DNA of 62,000 nt, taken from NCBI RefSeq assembly GCF_000003815.2, contig NC_049981.1, positions 25,929,670-25,991,669 of the forward strand, given 5' to 3'. The translations under genes and the position numbers were made by a program. The stretch is from Branchiostoma floridae (Eukaryota > Chordata > Leptocardii > Amphioxiformes > Branchiostomatidae). The notes under the pieces were generated by a model. The model searched no databases, was not told the DNA's origin, and saw nothing but the letters and a program-made list of their open reading frames with translations. This document shows positions 1-12,600 of the stretch, piece after piece (positions within the stretch are counted from its first letter, which is position 1; each line of letters opens with the position of its first letter).

Positions 1-617
1 GACACTTATCAAACATCAGATTAAGGATTGTGTCTTGCCTAGGACCGCCAATCAGTCTACCATTTCTCCTGCTTTGTCAAAGAAGAAAATATCGAATGTC
101 AAATGAAGACCTTTATTGCACATTTTTGCCACACCGGGCTTAGTACAGGTCACAACAAGACATGTTGAAAAGATACAGTTCACAAATACAAAATGAGACT
201 ATTGCTGGATAAATTCAACTTCTCCTCGCTTTTCTGTTATAGTGGAGAACCTGTGGTACAAATGACTTGTCCTTGGTGCTGAAGTAATGGCAGTGGTGAC
301 ATGTAGCCTTCAAAATGAATACAAGTTATAACTTAAAGGCCAATACTGTAACTCTACATTCTGGAATATTTGGGAAAACTCTTAGCATCATTGACCATAC
401 ATCAAGATATCTTCCATGAGAAAATATAAGGAATAGATCAGACTAAATGCAAGAAGTTGATTAACATTTGTGCAGTTTCATTCAATGGACGATGCTCATG
501 ACTTTTTCAAGTCCTCCAAACTACTGGTAATGCAAGTACGTCATTTAATCTTCAAACAGCCTTAGAGTCTCTTTTTTCTTTTCCTAATCACTCAAATACC
601 AGAAGAGAGTAACTCAC
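1..617. other. Intron of the PDE5-like gene; nothing else recognised
   Basis: This stretch should be intron between exon 9 and the next, off-window exon. I searched the minus strand for the expected GAF-B continuation and saw none. No repeat or RNA is evident. Confidence 0.6.
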
Positions 618-693
618 CAATTATATTCCTTGTTGAGTTCCTAATAGGCATACACAGTATGCACCTTGTCTTATTTTCTGACCCTTCCTCGTC
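618..693 (-). CDS. PDE5A-like: PDE5-like exon 9: GAF-B, last exon inside the window
   Basis: 76 bp, phase 0 in and phase 1 out. DEEGSENKTRCILCMPIRNS and then TRNIIG matches the TGY-T-(S/N)ILC-PI-N---IIGV block of GAF domains. The donor is GTGAGT. The next exon (expected V-QVLNK) is not found in 1-617, so it lies beyond the left edge. Confidence 0.9.
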
Positions 694-3600
694 CTGAAAC
701 ACAAACAACATGTAAGATGTACACTTCAAATATGTCAGTGTAATATAGAGCATAGTTACCCTACATGTGCAATTAGATGGAGATTCTAAATTCAATTATA
801 TTGAAAATCAGTCAAATAGACATTTCTATTTCTTTCATTTCTATGCATTACGGGGCAAAGCCCCCTTCAAGGGCATTCCGCCCAGGTGAACAAAACGTGC
901 ACAGTACTAGTGCAGTCGGTGGTGGTGGTGCTCCAACATTGTAGATACATTAACATTGTAGAATAAGGAGCATTTCAGAACTTCATAAAACTCACCCAAC
1001 AGATGAGCTATCAGAATTGTTATCCCTTAGTTTTCTTGAGTTTTCTATTACACCCAGTGGCATGGCATTAGAAGTTGATTGATAGAAACAAAATCTCCCT
1101 TGGTTGTAATATCATACTTCATTAAGTTTTCTGATATGTTAAATAAAAACTGTTCTAATATATCCATTGCGTTGCCATGTATACTAAAAAGTGAGTGAAG
1201 AGGGATAAAGATGCTTTTTTTAACTTACTGAGGGGTCAAACCGTTCATCCTTGTAGGCATCTGGAATGTTTAAAGTCTGCAAAAAACAATAGGCTAGGCA
1301 TTAACTTTTGGGATATATATACAAGGGTCTTGGTTTCCAGTGACTTATCAACATGATGAAACTATCATCAAGTAACATTATATTGATATAATTAATGTAA
1401 GATATCACATACCTCTCCAGTTAGAGCTACATGGCTAGTTATTTTGATGTTGATGGGAAATCTTGCTGACTTGTTGGTCGTCCTGAAAAAAAGATACAAA
1501 ACGATACTGATGAATTGATAAAAAAACATTTGTAAAAAAATGTATTTTGTTGGTTTCTCATTCTAGTCCTTTTCTACTTACAACTACGTTTGATCAACTA
1601 CCAAAAAATCTACAATTTGTAACTTGCATTAATTTTTTATTTGCAAATTCAGGCATTGTTCCTCACACTAGTGTGTTATGTATACGAGGCAGACTGTTTG
1701 GTTGTCACAAATGGTCCAAATCACATCTATACTTCTCTAACATTTAAGACATTTGTATACATTCAACCTAACGTGATATTTGGAAACACACCAAGTGCCT
1801 CACCCTGCATTATGTACAGTTGGATACTATACCAACATNNNNNNNNNNNNNNNNNNNNNNNNNNNNNNNNNNNNNNNNNNNNNNNNNNNNNNNNNNNNNN
1901 NNNNNNNNNNNNNNNNNNNNNNNNNNNNNNNNNNNNNNAAAAGAAACTCAATACACTCACACACACAACAATTAATATAATAATTTTGACATGATAAAAC
2001 AGATTGCATGGCTTGTAGAAATATCTTTGAGACTACCCAATGTTATAAGAAGGATTGTCTCAGCCATTTGGAGAAGATAAATGCAATGTTGTTCCTTAAT
2101 TGTCTTTCTGCAGCTGTGGATTCATTCCCAATACATTTCTGTGGGCTATCATACAACCTACTGGGAGCTAAAAGCAACTCACTGTGGACTACAAGCAACT
2201 CACTGTGGACTACAAGCAACTCACTGTGGACTACAAGCAACTCACTGTGGACTACAAGCAACTCACTGTGGACTACAAACAATTCACAGTCAGCTCCTGT
2301 GCTGCGGTTTGCTTGCTGTATAATTAGGCCCGAGCCTTGACAGAGAAACCTTCTGATGCTTTATTGAGTCTCTGAAGTAATCAATGTCACAATCCCCGTA
2401 CTTTGGTCCGACAGAATCTCCACCAAGGGAAGAGAAAAGCATATGCAAACCACTAATTGACAGTCTTAAGTCATTGTGTGTCTTTCTGGCAAGTTCCAAA
2501 TTGTTCTCATCGGCACAAAGCAATTACCACACACTGAATGCATATGGATGCTGTAGCCTTGAAGGATCCTAGGAATTATTGGATATTCTGCTCCATGCTG
2601 AGACATGATACTGTAAGGCACTCTTGGGGAATCGCTAATGTTTGTAACCTTGGAAGTCATGACACTATTTTATATTTTTAGTTAAATATATTTCCTATCC
2701 CCATTTCTCAATGTATCACAACTACTTACAGGTGTCATTGTTACAGGTTGTATTTAAGACCAAGGTTAGCGTCTTATATCTTGATTGCCTCTCAAAATTT
2801 TTCTTCCTAGTCTAAGACCGGTAAACTTCAGACATACATGTACTTTCATGCTATAAGAAAAGAAGAGATGTTAGGATGCTAGGATTGTGTTAGAGTTATC
2901 TCTTATTTATTAATTGAGGTTCAAGTTAATCCATTGATTTAAAGGAATTGAATCAAAGTTGACAAGGTCTTTTAAGCCCATATCATAAAATCTACGAACT
3001 CTGACCGTGATTTCTAATGGCAGAATTGCCTACATTACTCTATTGACACATAAAAAGCATGCAACCAAATAGCCAAACAATTTAAGGCCTTATATACATA
3101 TGGACCAACAGCAAACAGATGCTCGAGATACTCACGAAGACTCTCTGTTCAGAAACTCCTCTTGGCTCATATTGTTGTCTTCAAAGTCACTTGCTGCACA
3201 CTCAAACACCTGAGAAAACATGCCCTGCAGGGAACACCATAAACCACTTACACAAGAGAACCCTTGAGTTCTTATCATATACAGCATTCCTTAAACAATG
3301 TGTTGCAACTGGGACTTTTGCTAATGTTAGTAAAACAAGCTGCACATACAGCCCATAGTCACTGATCGGTGCTTCAGTGTAGTGGCAGTAGTGTGGTAGC
3401 AAGTTAGCCAAGAATAGTTATAGGTAAATGCAATTATCCATCTTGTAATTTATACCTTACACCTCTGACTAGTCAATGGTATATTACTATGTAGCATTAC
3501 AACAATAAGGCATGAAGTTTGAACAGAAAGAGCAATATACAAATGTACATGTACATATTACGTAGACAGCAAGACTGCAGTGTGACAACAATCTCTATCA

Positions 3601-6600
3601 TCCATTTCTATTACAATATCTTCACTGTCAGAGACAACCTACACCTGCAGCTCCTTCTTAAAGCCTTCATAACCAGCCCTAACAGACCCATAGTTTTAAC
3701 AGAAGAGAGGAGGTAGTTACATTGTATATCTAGTATATACAGGAGCTACATGTGCACAATGACCTGTTAAACAGAAAAGCTGAGAACACAGATACAGACA
3801 CATGCATTAGTTAGAAGACTAAATGGTACACATTTTTAGTTCTAATCATTTTCCCATGCACAGCCTCACCTGTGGTCATTACAAGAATACTTTGGGGAGG
3901 CTTTGCTTTACTGGAGTTTTCTACTTTCATGTAAGTGGCCTCTAGCCAGGTGAATCACACAAATGTTTTCTTCAGGTAAAGCTGATTCCCTGATTGGCTG
4001 ATAGCTGGTTAGAGGACACAAGATGAAAACCTCCGCCAGGTTTAACAGTGCCTCCCCAAGGTATATTGTATAGGCTGTGGACAAGGCCCTGCACAGCAGA
4101 AGGTATCATGTACTTTACTTTACTTTATTAATTTCACCAGGAACATGTAATATATAGAAATGTGTGAAAGTATGCAAAGAAATGTAGATAACTAAAGAAA
4201 GTAATGACAACATAAAATGTGACAGTTTGGGCCAAACAGCAACAGATTACCTTGTTTAACAAGAATGCTACTGCTGAATGAAGTGTTGATTCAGGACATT
4301 GTAAGGAATACAAATTGGCAAATTCATGAAGTCTGCATGACAAGGGAAGTTTCTGCACCTTTTTCAAGATATACAAAACTAACCCTTATGCTCAACCCAT
4401 GATCATAGCAATTGGAATATCACTGTAAAGGGAAAAAAGCTTCATATTGAGATTTTAGACAATGCAGTTGAGAGTATTAATGGAGATATGATTAATAAAA
4501 TTTCATTTTTCCAAATTTGTGTGAAGAGACGCTGAATGATAGGCCACAGAAAATACATTTTCCAATTTATTTTCAATAGTTGGATTGGAATGTTTTTCTC
4601 GGTTGACAGTTAAACAGGCAATGTGTTTTGTTTGGCCCGACCAGAGACTTGCCTGGACAGACCTGGCTGGCCTCCTCCTGGGCGTGGGACCCACAAAGAG
4701 AGGGTTGACAGGAAGCTGGCCAGAACAGACAGTAGTCACAGGACAGAGAAAAGTCATCAACATAAGCACACAAATCAGAAAAAACTCTACTCTACTAACG
4801 ATATACTCCGAGGAAAATCAGAGGAGAACATGAAAGATGGAATGGTACATGTTTGGACATAAGTACATCAAGATTTGAAGAAGACACAGTGGTCATACAG
4901 TAACATTTGTCCCTTCAGTACAGAATTTCCACATCCACAAAATTGTGCAAGCGCACAGCTACCAGCAGGCCAGGCTAGTCCCCAGGTAACACTGTGCTTT
5001 CAGCTTCCATACTCTAGATCTTATTAGTGCTGAGAGCTAAGCAGAAACATCTTTGGCATGGCTTTGGTCGGGGATCCCACCCGTGACCTACTGCATGCAA
5101 GAAGACATCTCTCATACCTTAGAGGTGTCGTCTAAGAGTAGAACCTGGCACCTCTGACACTGTAGCAGAGACTGGGTGTGCATCAGGACCTTGTTAATGA
5201 TCACGGACAGGGAGCTCTGCTCGGCCAGAATCAGCCTGGACAACTCTAGGAGGACCTGCAGTCATGAAAAATGTACCGTGAAAGTCATATTGAACCAGTC
5301 TCGCTCAAATCTAGTCAATGAGCAGTTCTGGTAGAGCTGTTCTACTGGTTATGACAGAGAAGACACTGACAGTATGTACAGTATAAATAGGTTCGTTGTA
5401 CTAGTTCTTTGCCACAATGAACAGTGGACACCAGCTCAACTCCCCATATTAAGGACTGTAGTAACCCTTTCAGGTACATACAAAATGTGTATAGCATGCA
5501 TGTCAGGTAAGCTACACAGTCGGGATTCAAACCCACAACCTCTGACATTGGTCATGTTAATACATGTTGTACTAAAAAAACAAAACAATCATTACATGAG
5601 GACATAATCCAACAAGTTATAAAACATTGTTTATTTTCATGCAGGATGAAATGCAATAAGCTGTCTGTGATCCGTTAATGCAGAAATGAGATTGGAGTCC
5701 ACGTCCCCCAAAAAACGGCAACTAATTTGGCACACAGATCCACTCAAGTGTGACTTTGTGCAGCCGCTTCAAACGACAAGGTCAATGGTGACTCATATCT
5801 GGTGGGGCATAGCTGATACATTATTCAACTGCATGCCACTATGTTCTAGGAAAAACAAAGTTTTACACAATTCATATCAATACTTGGATAATAACTCTGA
5901 GGCACTTGAAAGCAAGACTATTTCTTGCTCTTTTCTGAGCTGGTATGATATTGTACTTATCAGTTGGTATGTCACCAGTTTATTAGTCAATTTGTATGCC
6001 TAGTGGACATGTGAACATCGAGCATATAGCATGGACATAACATTACATGTACAAATGTACCTTCTATAACAATCCCCGATTTGAGAGCACTTTTTGGTTG
6101 TAACAGAGAATGAAAGCTGCATGAGCACTTTCAGTACTTATAATAAGCCTTTACTCTACATCAAAAGTGCACTAGCCCTTGAAAAAGCTTTTTGAAAGGC
6201 CAAAAGGAAACTGTCTATCATTATAAGCCAATAGCTGGCACAGTTTATGTCTTACGCATCCATTAGACGGACAGCCTTGACAGCTCACCCAGAGAGGAAT
6301 TTCAAATAGCTATGGCTGCTCAGTGTTCTCATAGGTCTAATGTTTCTTAGGCCTAGGTAAAAAAAATGTTGTGTTTCCTGTTTCCCCACCTACCCTAGAA
6401 AAACCTGCCGACCCTAACTTTTTGGGGGGCGGGGGTCAGTGCAGTCACATACTGTAAATACAGAAACTTTCACGGTTGTTTCATATTCGCGGTTTTCGTG
6501 GTGGCCGCTGAACGGCAAACTAAAAACCACCAACTGAATAACTGTAACTGAATAAGTAAAAGTTTTATTTAGCCAGCCTAAAAAAATTAAAAGAAATCCC

Positions 6601-9600
6601 TACCTACCAACCCTAATTTTTTTTTGACCGAAACAGGAAACACAACATTTTCTTTCCTAGGCCTTAGGCCATATCAATCTGATTTCATGGTTCTCAGATA
6701 AGACAAACATCATTACGCTAGATTGGAATACTAAAAACAGAATCTGAAGGGAAAGTCTATACATTTTTGCAGGATGTAAGTTTTTCTCTTAGCCTGATTT
6801 TATGTTGCTAAAATATTCAAGAACCAACAAATGAAATTGTTGTGGCCTTGGCACACAAAAGATGACAGCAGACAGGAGTTCCACAGGAAATCCACTATGT
6901 TTCTGCTTGACAATGTATAAAAACCCTTCTCATACTAGGCATAAACTGTTTCTGGGAACAATTTGCGATTATACTAGTTATAACGATTAACAATGTTTAC
7001 GGTTTAAAGGTTGCAAAGTTTGAGGAGAGGTCCAGAAACTAATACTATAGTAAAATCTGATGACAGTCTAATCTTTGCATTTAATGGTCCCAGAAATCCA
7101 ATAAAATTTCTACAATCTGCTGAAAAATCCCCGTTGGAGAGGTAGGCAAATATTTGACTAGAGGTAATAATACATTCTGCTTTTTGATCACGCCTTTTTC
7201 TACCACCTGTACTTACTACATGCTCCCTTTTCTATGACAGGAAGCAAAATGGTGTGATGATTTTATGGAGACCTACCTGCGTATGCACAAGGGCTCTAAT
7301 GGAAAAGTTATGGATGATAAAACTAAAGAGAGGGTAATTTCCATTGTTGTACACAGTTGTAAATAACTGTAAAAGACTGTAGAGGCTATTAGATGTGTGG
7401 GACAGAGTGCTGTTATTTGGATAATTCAAGACTTTTCTTACTGACATTCAGTATGCTAAGGTAACTGTTAAACAGCAAATCTTGCATTTGCTTTCAGGTT
7501 GTGCAACAGGGGAAGGTTGATTAATCTTTAACTACAACCTCCCTTACTCCCAATTCTATAGTTTTAATCTGTCTTATCTCAACTTTTCTATGCGCACTGT
7601 AATTGTTCTAAGCAGGAAAAGCTTGTAGTGTTTTTATGTTCACAGTTTTTTCAGTGATGTGCTAGTGTTTCTTTCCATTACTGTACTGAAGCACTACCGC
7701 TAACCTAAAACCACGGAAAACACTCCACTTTCTCCTTATCATGAAATCTGAAAAATCAAAGCAAACTAAAAGGCATTTACAGTAACTTTCAGCTATTACT
7801 TAAAAAAGCTTGCCCATTTCCCTCCCAAAGGTCTTGAATGGAATAGCTCTAAAACATAACAGTTTCTGGGTAGACATTCCTACTTCATAATGCACTGCAG
7901 GGTGCTGTCCCTGGTGCTGAAACCATCAGCGAGCATGTGGGAACTAATTTCTTTGGGTTGATTCTATTTGCTGCTTTGGAAACCATTCAAATTAGGGCCT
8001 TCTATATGTTGACTGTTGATTGGGTGTTCATACAGTATAACAAGTAACGTGTACTAGAAATATTGCTTTGTGTGTAGGCCATGCAAACTGTTTAGCATAT
8101 TTAAGAGCTGATTTTGCAATTATGAAAAAAAAAAGTCTCCTACTAGTGCACTTCATTCTACTTTGGAAAGACACTTAGGACAATTGAAGAATACCTTGTG
8201 GCTGCATGGGACTTAATATCTCTATAATGTGTATCATCAAAGTCAATGTTAGAATCATACACATACTATAAATATTGAAATGTTTGCCGCAGTTTACTCT
8301 CCACTTTGAATTCATGACACCCCAAATGACAGTTGAAATGTATCACAGTACTGTATATCTACCACACAAATATGCAAAAATTAATTGATTCACTGCATTA
8401 TGTTGAAAACATAGAGAATACAAGATACCTGGTTTCTCCTGACTTCCAGCTGAGACTGTTCATACAGCGATGCATTGTGTAGCCTCACACCACAGAATGC
8501 CATGTAGGACTCAAATATCTGAAAAGCATTGTGTAGCCTCACACCACAGAATGCCATGTAGGACTCAAATATCTGAAAAACAAGAAGACAACAAGGTCCT
8601 GTCAATACATATTATAATAGTGTTGTAAAAAAGTTGCTTTGCAGTCCCTTTTCCTTCTTCCTTTCATTAAAAATTGTGTGTATTTTTGGGTTTATCTGTC
8701 ATCGTAATCAGAGCAACAAAGCTGACAGTATATACACACACAGACTATAGCAGCCTGGCAAACAGGGAGGACATCAAATGCTAGTTTATCCGCGAGGTAA
8801 CCTATATCCGCTATTTTCAAGAAAAGGGTATTTAGGAATGTCAAGTCAATGGATGGTGATTTCAAACTGCAATATTTTCTATACATTGTAAAGATTTCAA
8901 TTTGAACAACTGTCCATCGATTTAATATCCCTAAATACTATGTTTTAAAAACAACAGATTTAGGTTACCCCGCAGATAAAGGTGAATTAGTGTTATACAT
9001 ATAGTATCTGATGCGAGATTTTCATCTTAGTTCAATAACCGGAAAAATTATTCAACAGCCCCATAGTTTGCATTATGTGTCTGAACAAATTCTCATTCTC
9101 AAAGTTACATACATATAGGACATAAAAGATTAGGGAATCGTTGAAAGCAACTGTAACATTATATCGATCACAAATGGGATGTCAGTTGAGAAATATGACA
9201 CTATTTGTAGAAAAAGAAGCAACCAAATCTGCATTTCAGCAGTTCTTTGGCTGTATTTCAGTCACGTAATATTAGCAATCCCTTGCAATTTCTGAAGTCA
9301 GGGCACTTGATACGCTGAAATGGTTCTAGTTACAGCAATTTACAAAGCAAGGCTGTTATTAAAGCTTGTCCTGATGGAAGTGTGTAGAGGGCAGGTAATT
9401 GTGAGAGTGGAAAGTACATTAGATGCCTCTGGAGACTCAACTTCACTGGCTGGGTATTGATACCGTGTTAAGTACAATTCTTTTGAAACCCAGTGAGAAA
9501 AACTTTCAGATCAAGAAATGGATAGCCACCTGGGCTTTCTTTAAACAGAAGCCTGTGAATTTTGAAAACAAAACCCTTTATATTCTATTCATGCCTACAC

Positions 9601-12600
9601 AAAGAAAGTTATAAATGGAATTAATATTGGGGAGGCAATATTGAGTAGTTTCCGAAGGGAACTGTTGTACTACCTCCTCAATAGTACAGCCACATATGAT
9701 GGCCCTGCTATATGCATTTCCCCCCCCCCCCCATGCCACATTCAAACTAGTACAATATTGTATATTTCTGGTAGAGCTTTTGTACTCTACAACAAAGGGC
9801 AAAACCTGTCGTACGTGCAAATACGTGCTGTCATACGTGCCAAAATCCTTTGGGGTCCGTAAGTGGTATATTGTAAGTACCGCCACAGTGTGAACTTGTA
9901 GGGAATTTGACAGATTTTGAGCATGCAGACACACCGTAGAACTTTACGTGCAGGCAAAACTTTGTGTGCCATCGGGCTGCAGATTCGTCCCCCGTTCATG
10001 CCAGTACTGGCTATGCACCTGCCCTGTAAAGTCTGAACGTTTTCAGAAGTATGTGGCAGACATGGCCTCCCAAAAAAATGTACGGACAATTTGCACGTAT
10101 GGCGGGTTGTGCCTTAAGCTTGGAGTCATCGTCCTCTCAAAAGCCAATGCCCCATCAAACGTTGACACGCACAGACCTCACTGCCAACTCCCTTCAATTA
10201 CTGATCACTTTAGACAGCTCCAACTTTAAGCCACAGAACTGTCATGGGACCAGCAAACTTTGCCCTTCCACAATTGCACTGAGAAAGACCTGGCACCTAA
10301 CTCTAATTGGTACAAATGGATCTGTGCGCTTGAGGCTGTGGGGGTGATAGGGCTTATCCTTGGAGGGCTTACTGTATACAAGTGTTAATTTCTGTAATTT
10401 GCACAGCTTACCAAAAATGGAACAAGAGCGTCAAAATTCTGATCATGAAACTTTTCAAAGCAAAGTTGGTTTGTACAGCCAGCATGTTAAAAATGTACCT
10501 GGCAGCAGCCCAAATTGGTTTTAACTAGGGCTGGGTACCGGTACAGAAAATTCAGGTCCAGGTCCAGTTCAGGTCCAGAGGATCAGGTCCAGGTCCGGAC
10601 CTGAACCTGGACCTGATTCATTATGACTCATACCAATGGTCAATTTCATTACAAAGAAATCTGTTCGGTGGAGTACTAGACTTACACTGGCGTTTTGTAA
10701 TCCTACAACGCTAACTGCACTTGTACGATTGGCTGTAAAACTTGGTAGAAATTACTGTAATTTCTACTCTACTTCACTCTTGTTATTTTCTTCCACCTGC
10801 AAGCGCCAAAACGTGTGAATGCCTGATAAAATAATCTTTTAATTTTCTAACCGGTCCAACATCCGGTCCACCTAATTTTTTCAGGTCCGGTTTTTCTGGA
10901 GCGGTCCAATAAGAAAAACCGGTTTTGTACCGGTACGCTGTACCGATACCCAGCCCTAGTTTTAACTAGTCTGTTAGGGACCATTGCTTCAACGTTACAT
11001 GCTTGTGCAATAGAAGCTTATTTATGAAATTCAATGTAGTTCTCTACGAACTGTCAGTATACTGGTGACGTAGCGCGCAAAGGAACAGGCAAAATAGGTC
11101 CATAAAGGGCTACTTGAAGTTACTTATCAATTCAATTCAACTTCTCAATTTACTTATCAATTCAGATACTCATGTATGTACAGGTTGTATTAATCTTCAG
11201 ACTAATTTTGAGTCTTTGATGAAAGGTGGTAGATGCTATCTTTAACCTTGTCCAGTGCTGTTTAACCCGTAACCAATTCATATTTGGTGCCGAACGGTTA
11301 CCTTAAAATAGGAAGCTGAAGGATAAATAATTTTTCCAGTTGCTTGATTTTGTATCACTTAATGTTCTACATCAATGTCTAACCTTCATCAGAGTGCTGA
11401 AGGGTAATGTGATGCCCTAGGTTAAGGCATGGTTTCAACGTTCACTGTTTAAAAAGCTAATGTTGTGCCGACAGCGTTTCTGAGTTATGCCGACAATGAT
11501 CTCATCATTACAGAGGAAAAAGCAAGGCCAAAACAAATTTTGAGGGACACGGATATTTTTGAGACTTAGGGATAAGCGTTGAGGTCCTGCACTTGAGCTC
11601 AGAAGCCACAGCTGGTGCTATGAGACAACAGACAGGTCTACTTCAACCATCCAAGCTCTTTTCACACAGCCTGCAATGCTGCCTCTGAGTGGGCTCAAAC
11701 CACTTTTTCAGAGGCATGGTGAAGGTCAAATATGAAATTACCAGGTACTCCCATCAGGCTGTCAAGTTTTACCTGAAATCCTCATTTTCTTTTTGTTGCC
11801 TTTCAGTTGATCCAAAGACAATGTTTTGAAGATGTTCTTGACAGTACCATTCTGCACCTTGCTGTCTGATTTTTTTATTAAATCAAGGCTGTAACCATAA
11901 GGCCACTTGGGGGTTATTTGGCCACTTGTCACCCTAGTGTGCAGGCTTGTTTTCTCATGGACAAGTGCAGGTTAGGTGCAGGTAGATACAGAAAATACCC
12001 ACACAGCTCCAATTGTACTGGTGACTGGTGCATGTTCTGTTCTGATAACAGATAATGAAGTACATTCGTTCAGAATCTTGACTAGGGATGAAAGTCAAAA
12101 GTGTACTTACTGTTCTGTGAATGATTAATGTTGATACCATTATTTTGTGGTAGCTGTTATTTGTAGTAAATGTTGCTAGTAGTCATGTAAGTATGCAACA
12201 AAAATATTTGATTTTTTTTGTACAAATCTAAGTCCCCAAGTACTGTAAGATATATTAGATATTCCATTTTTATTTCACCTGGAGGGCTTGCCATATGTTT
12301 CATATGCAGGTGTGCTTTCAAGCCCTGCCCATATATACATGCAGATCACAACGCAGCAGTGAGAAGATGACCCTGGTATTGTTAGCCCTGACCTTGTCTG
12401 TCTGATGGAGATATTGACTTTTCCAAGCTGTCAACAATGCATACCCTTTATCCTTACATGACCCTGCATTGCACAGAACGGTCTGACCATACATACATCC
12501 CCCCAATCCGTCATGAATTACCACAGATAAACTCACACCTTATAGCTTTGAAATGAGCATATAACAGCCCACTGGCTTTTAGCGAGCATGGCATCCAGGC

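Noticed and set aside
2043-2340. ORFs of 79-110 codons with NSLWTTS repeats
   Set aside because: They only read through the 21-bp minisatellite, whose unit is a multiple of three and so stays open in several frames.
4585-4862. ORFs of about 80 codons on both strands
   Set aside because: No domain, no convincing splice borders and equal openness on both strands; more likely old repeat or chance.
9578-10350. Cluster of ORFs up to 118 codons
   Set aside because: Located within a PDE intron next to a poly-C run; no domains and no phase-compatible links to PDE exons.
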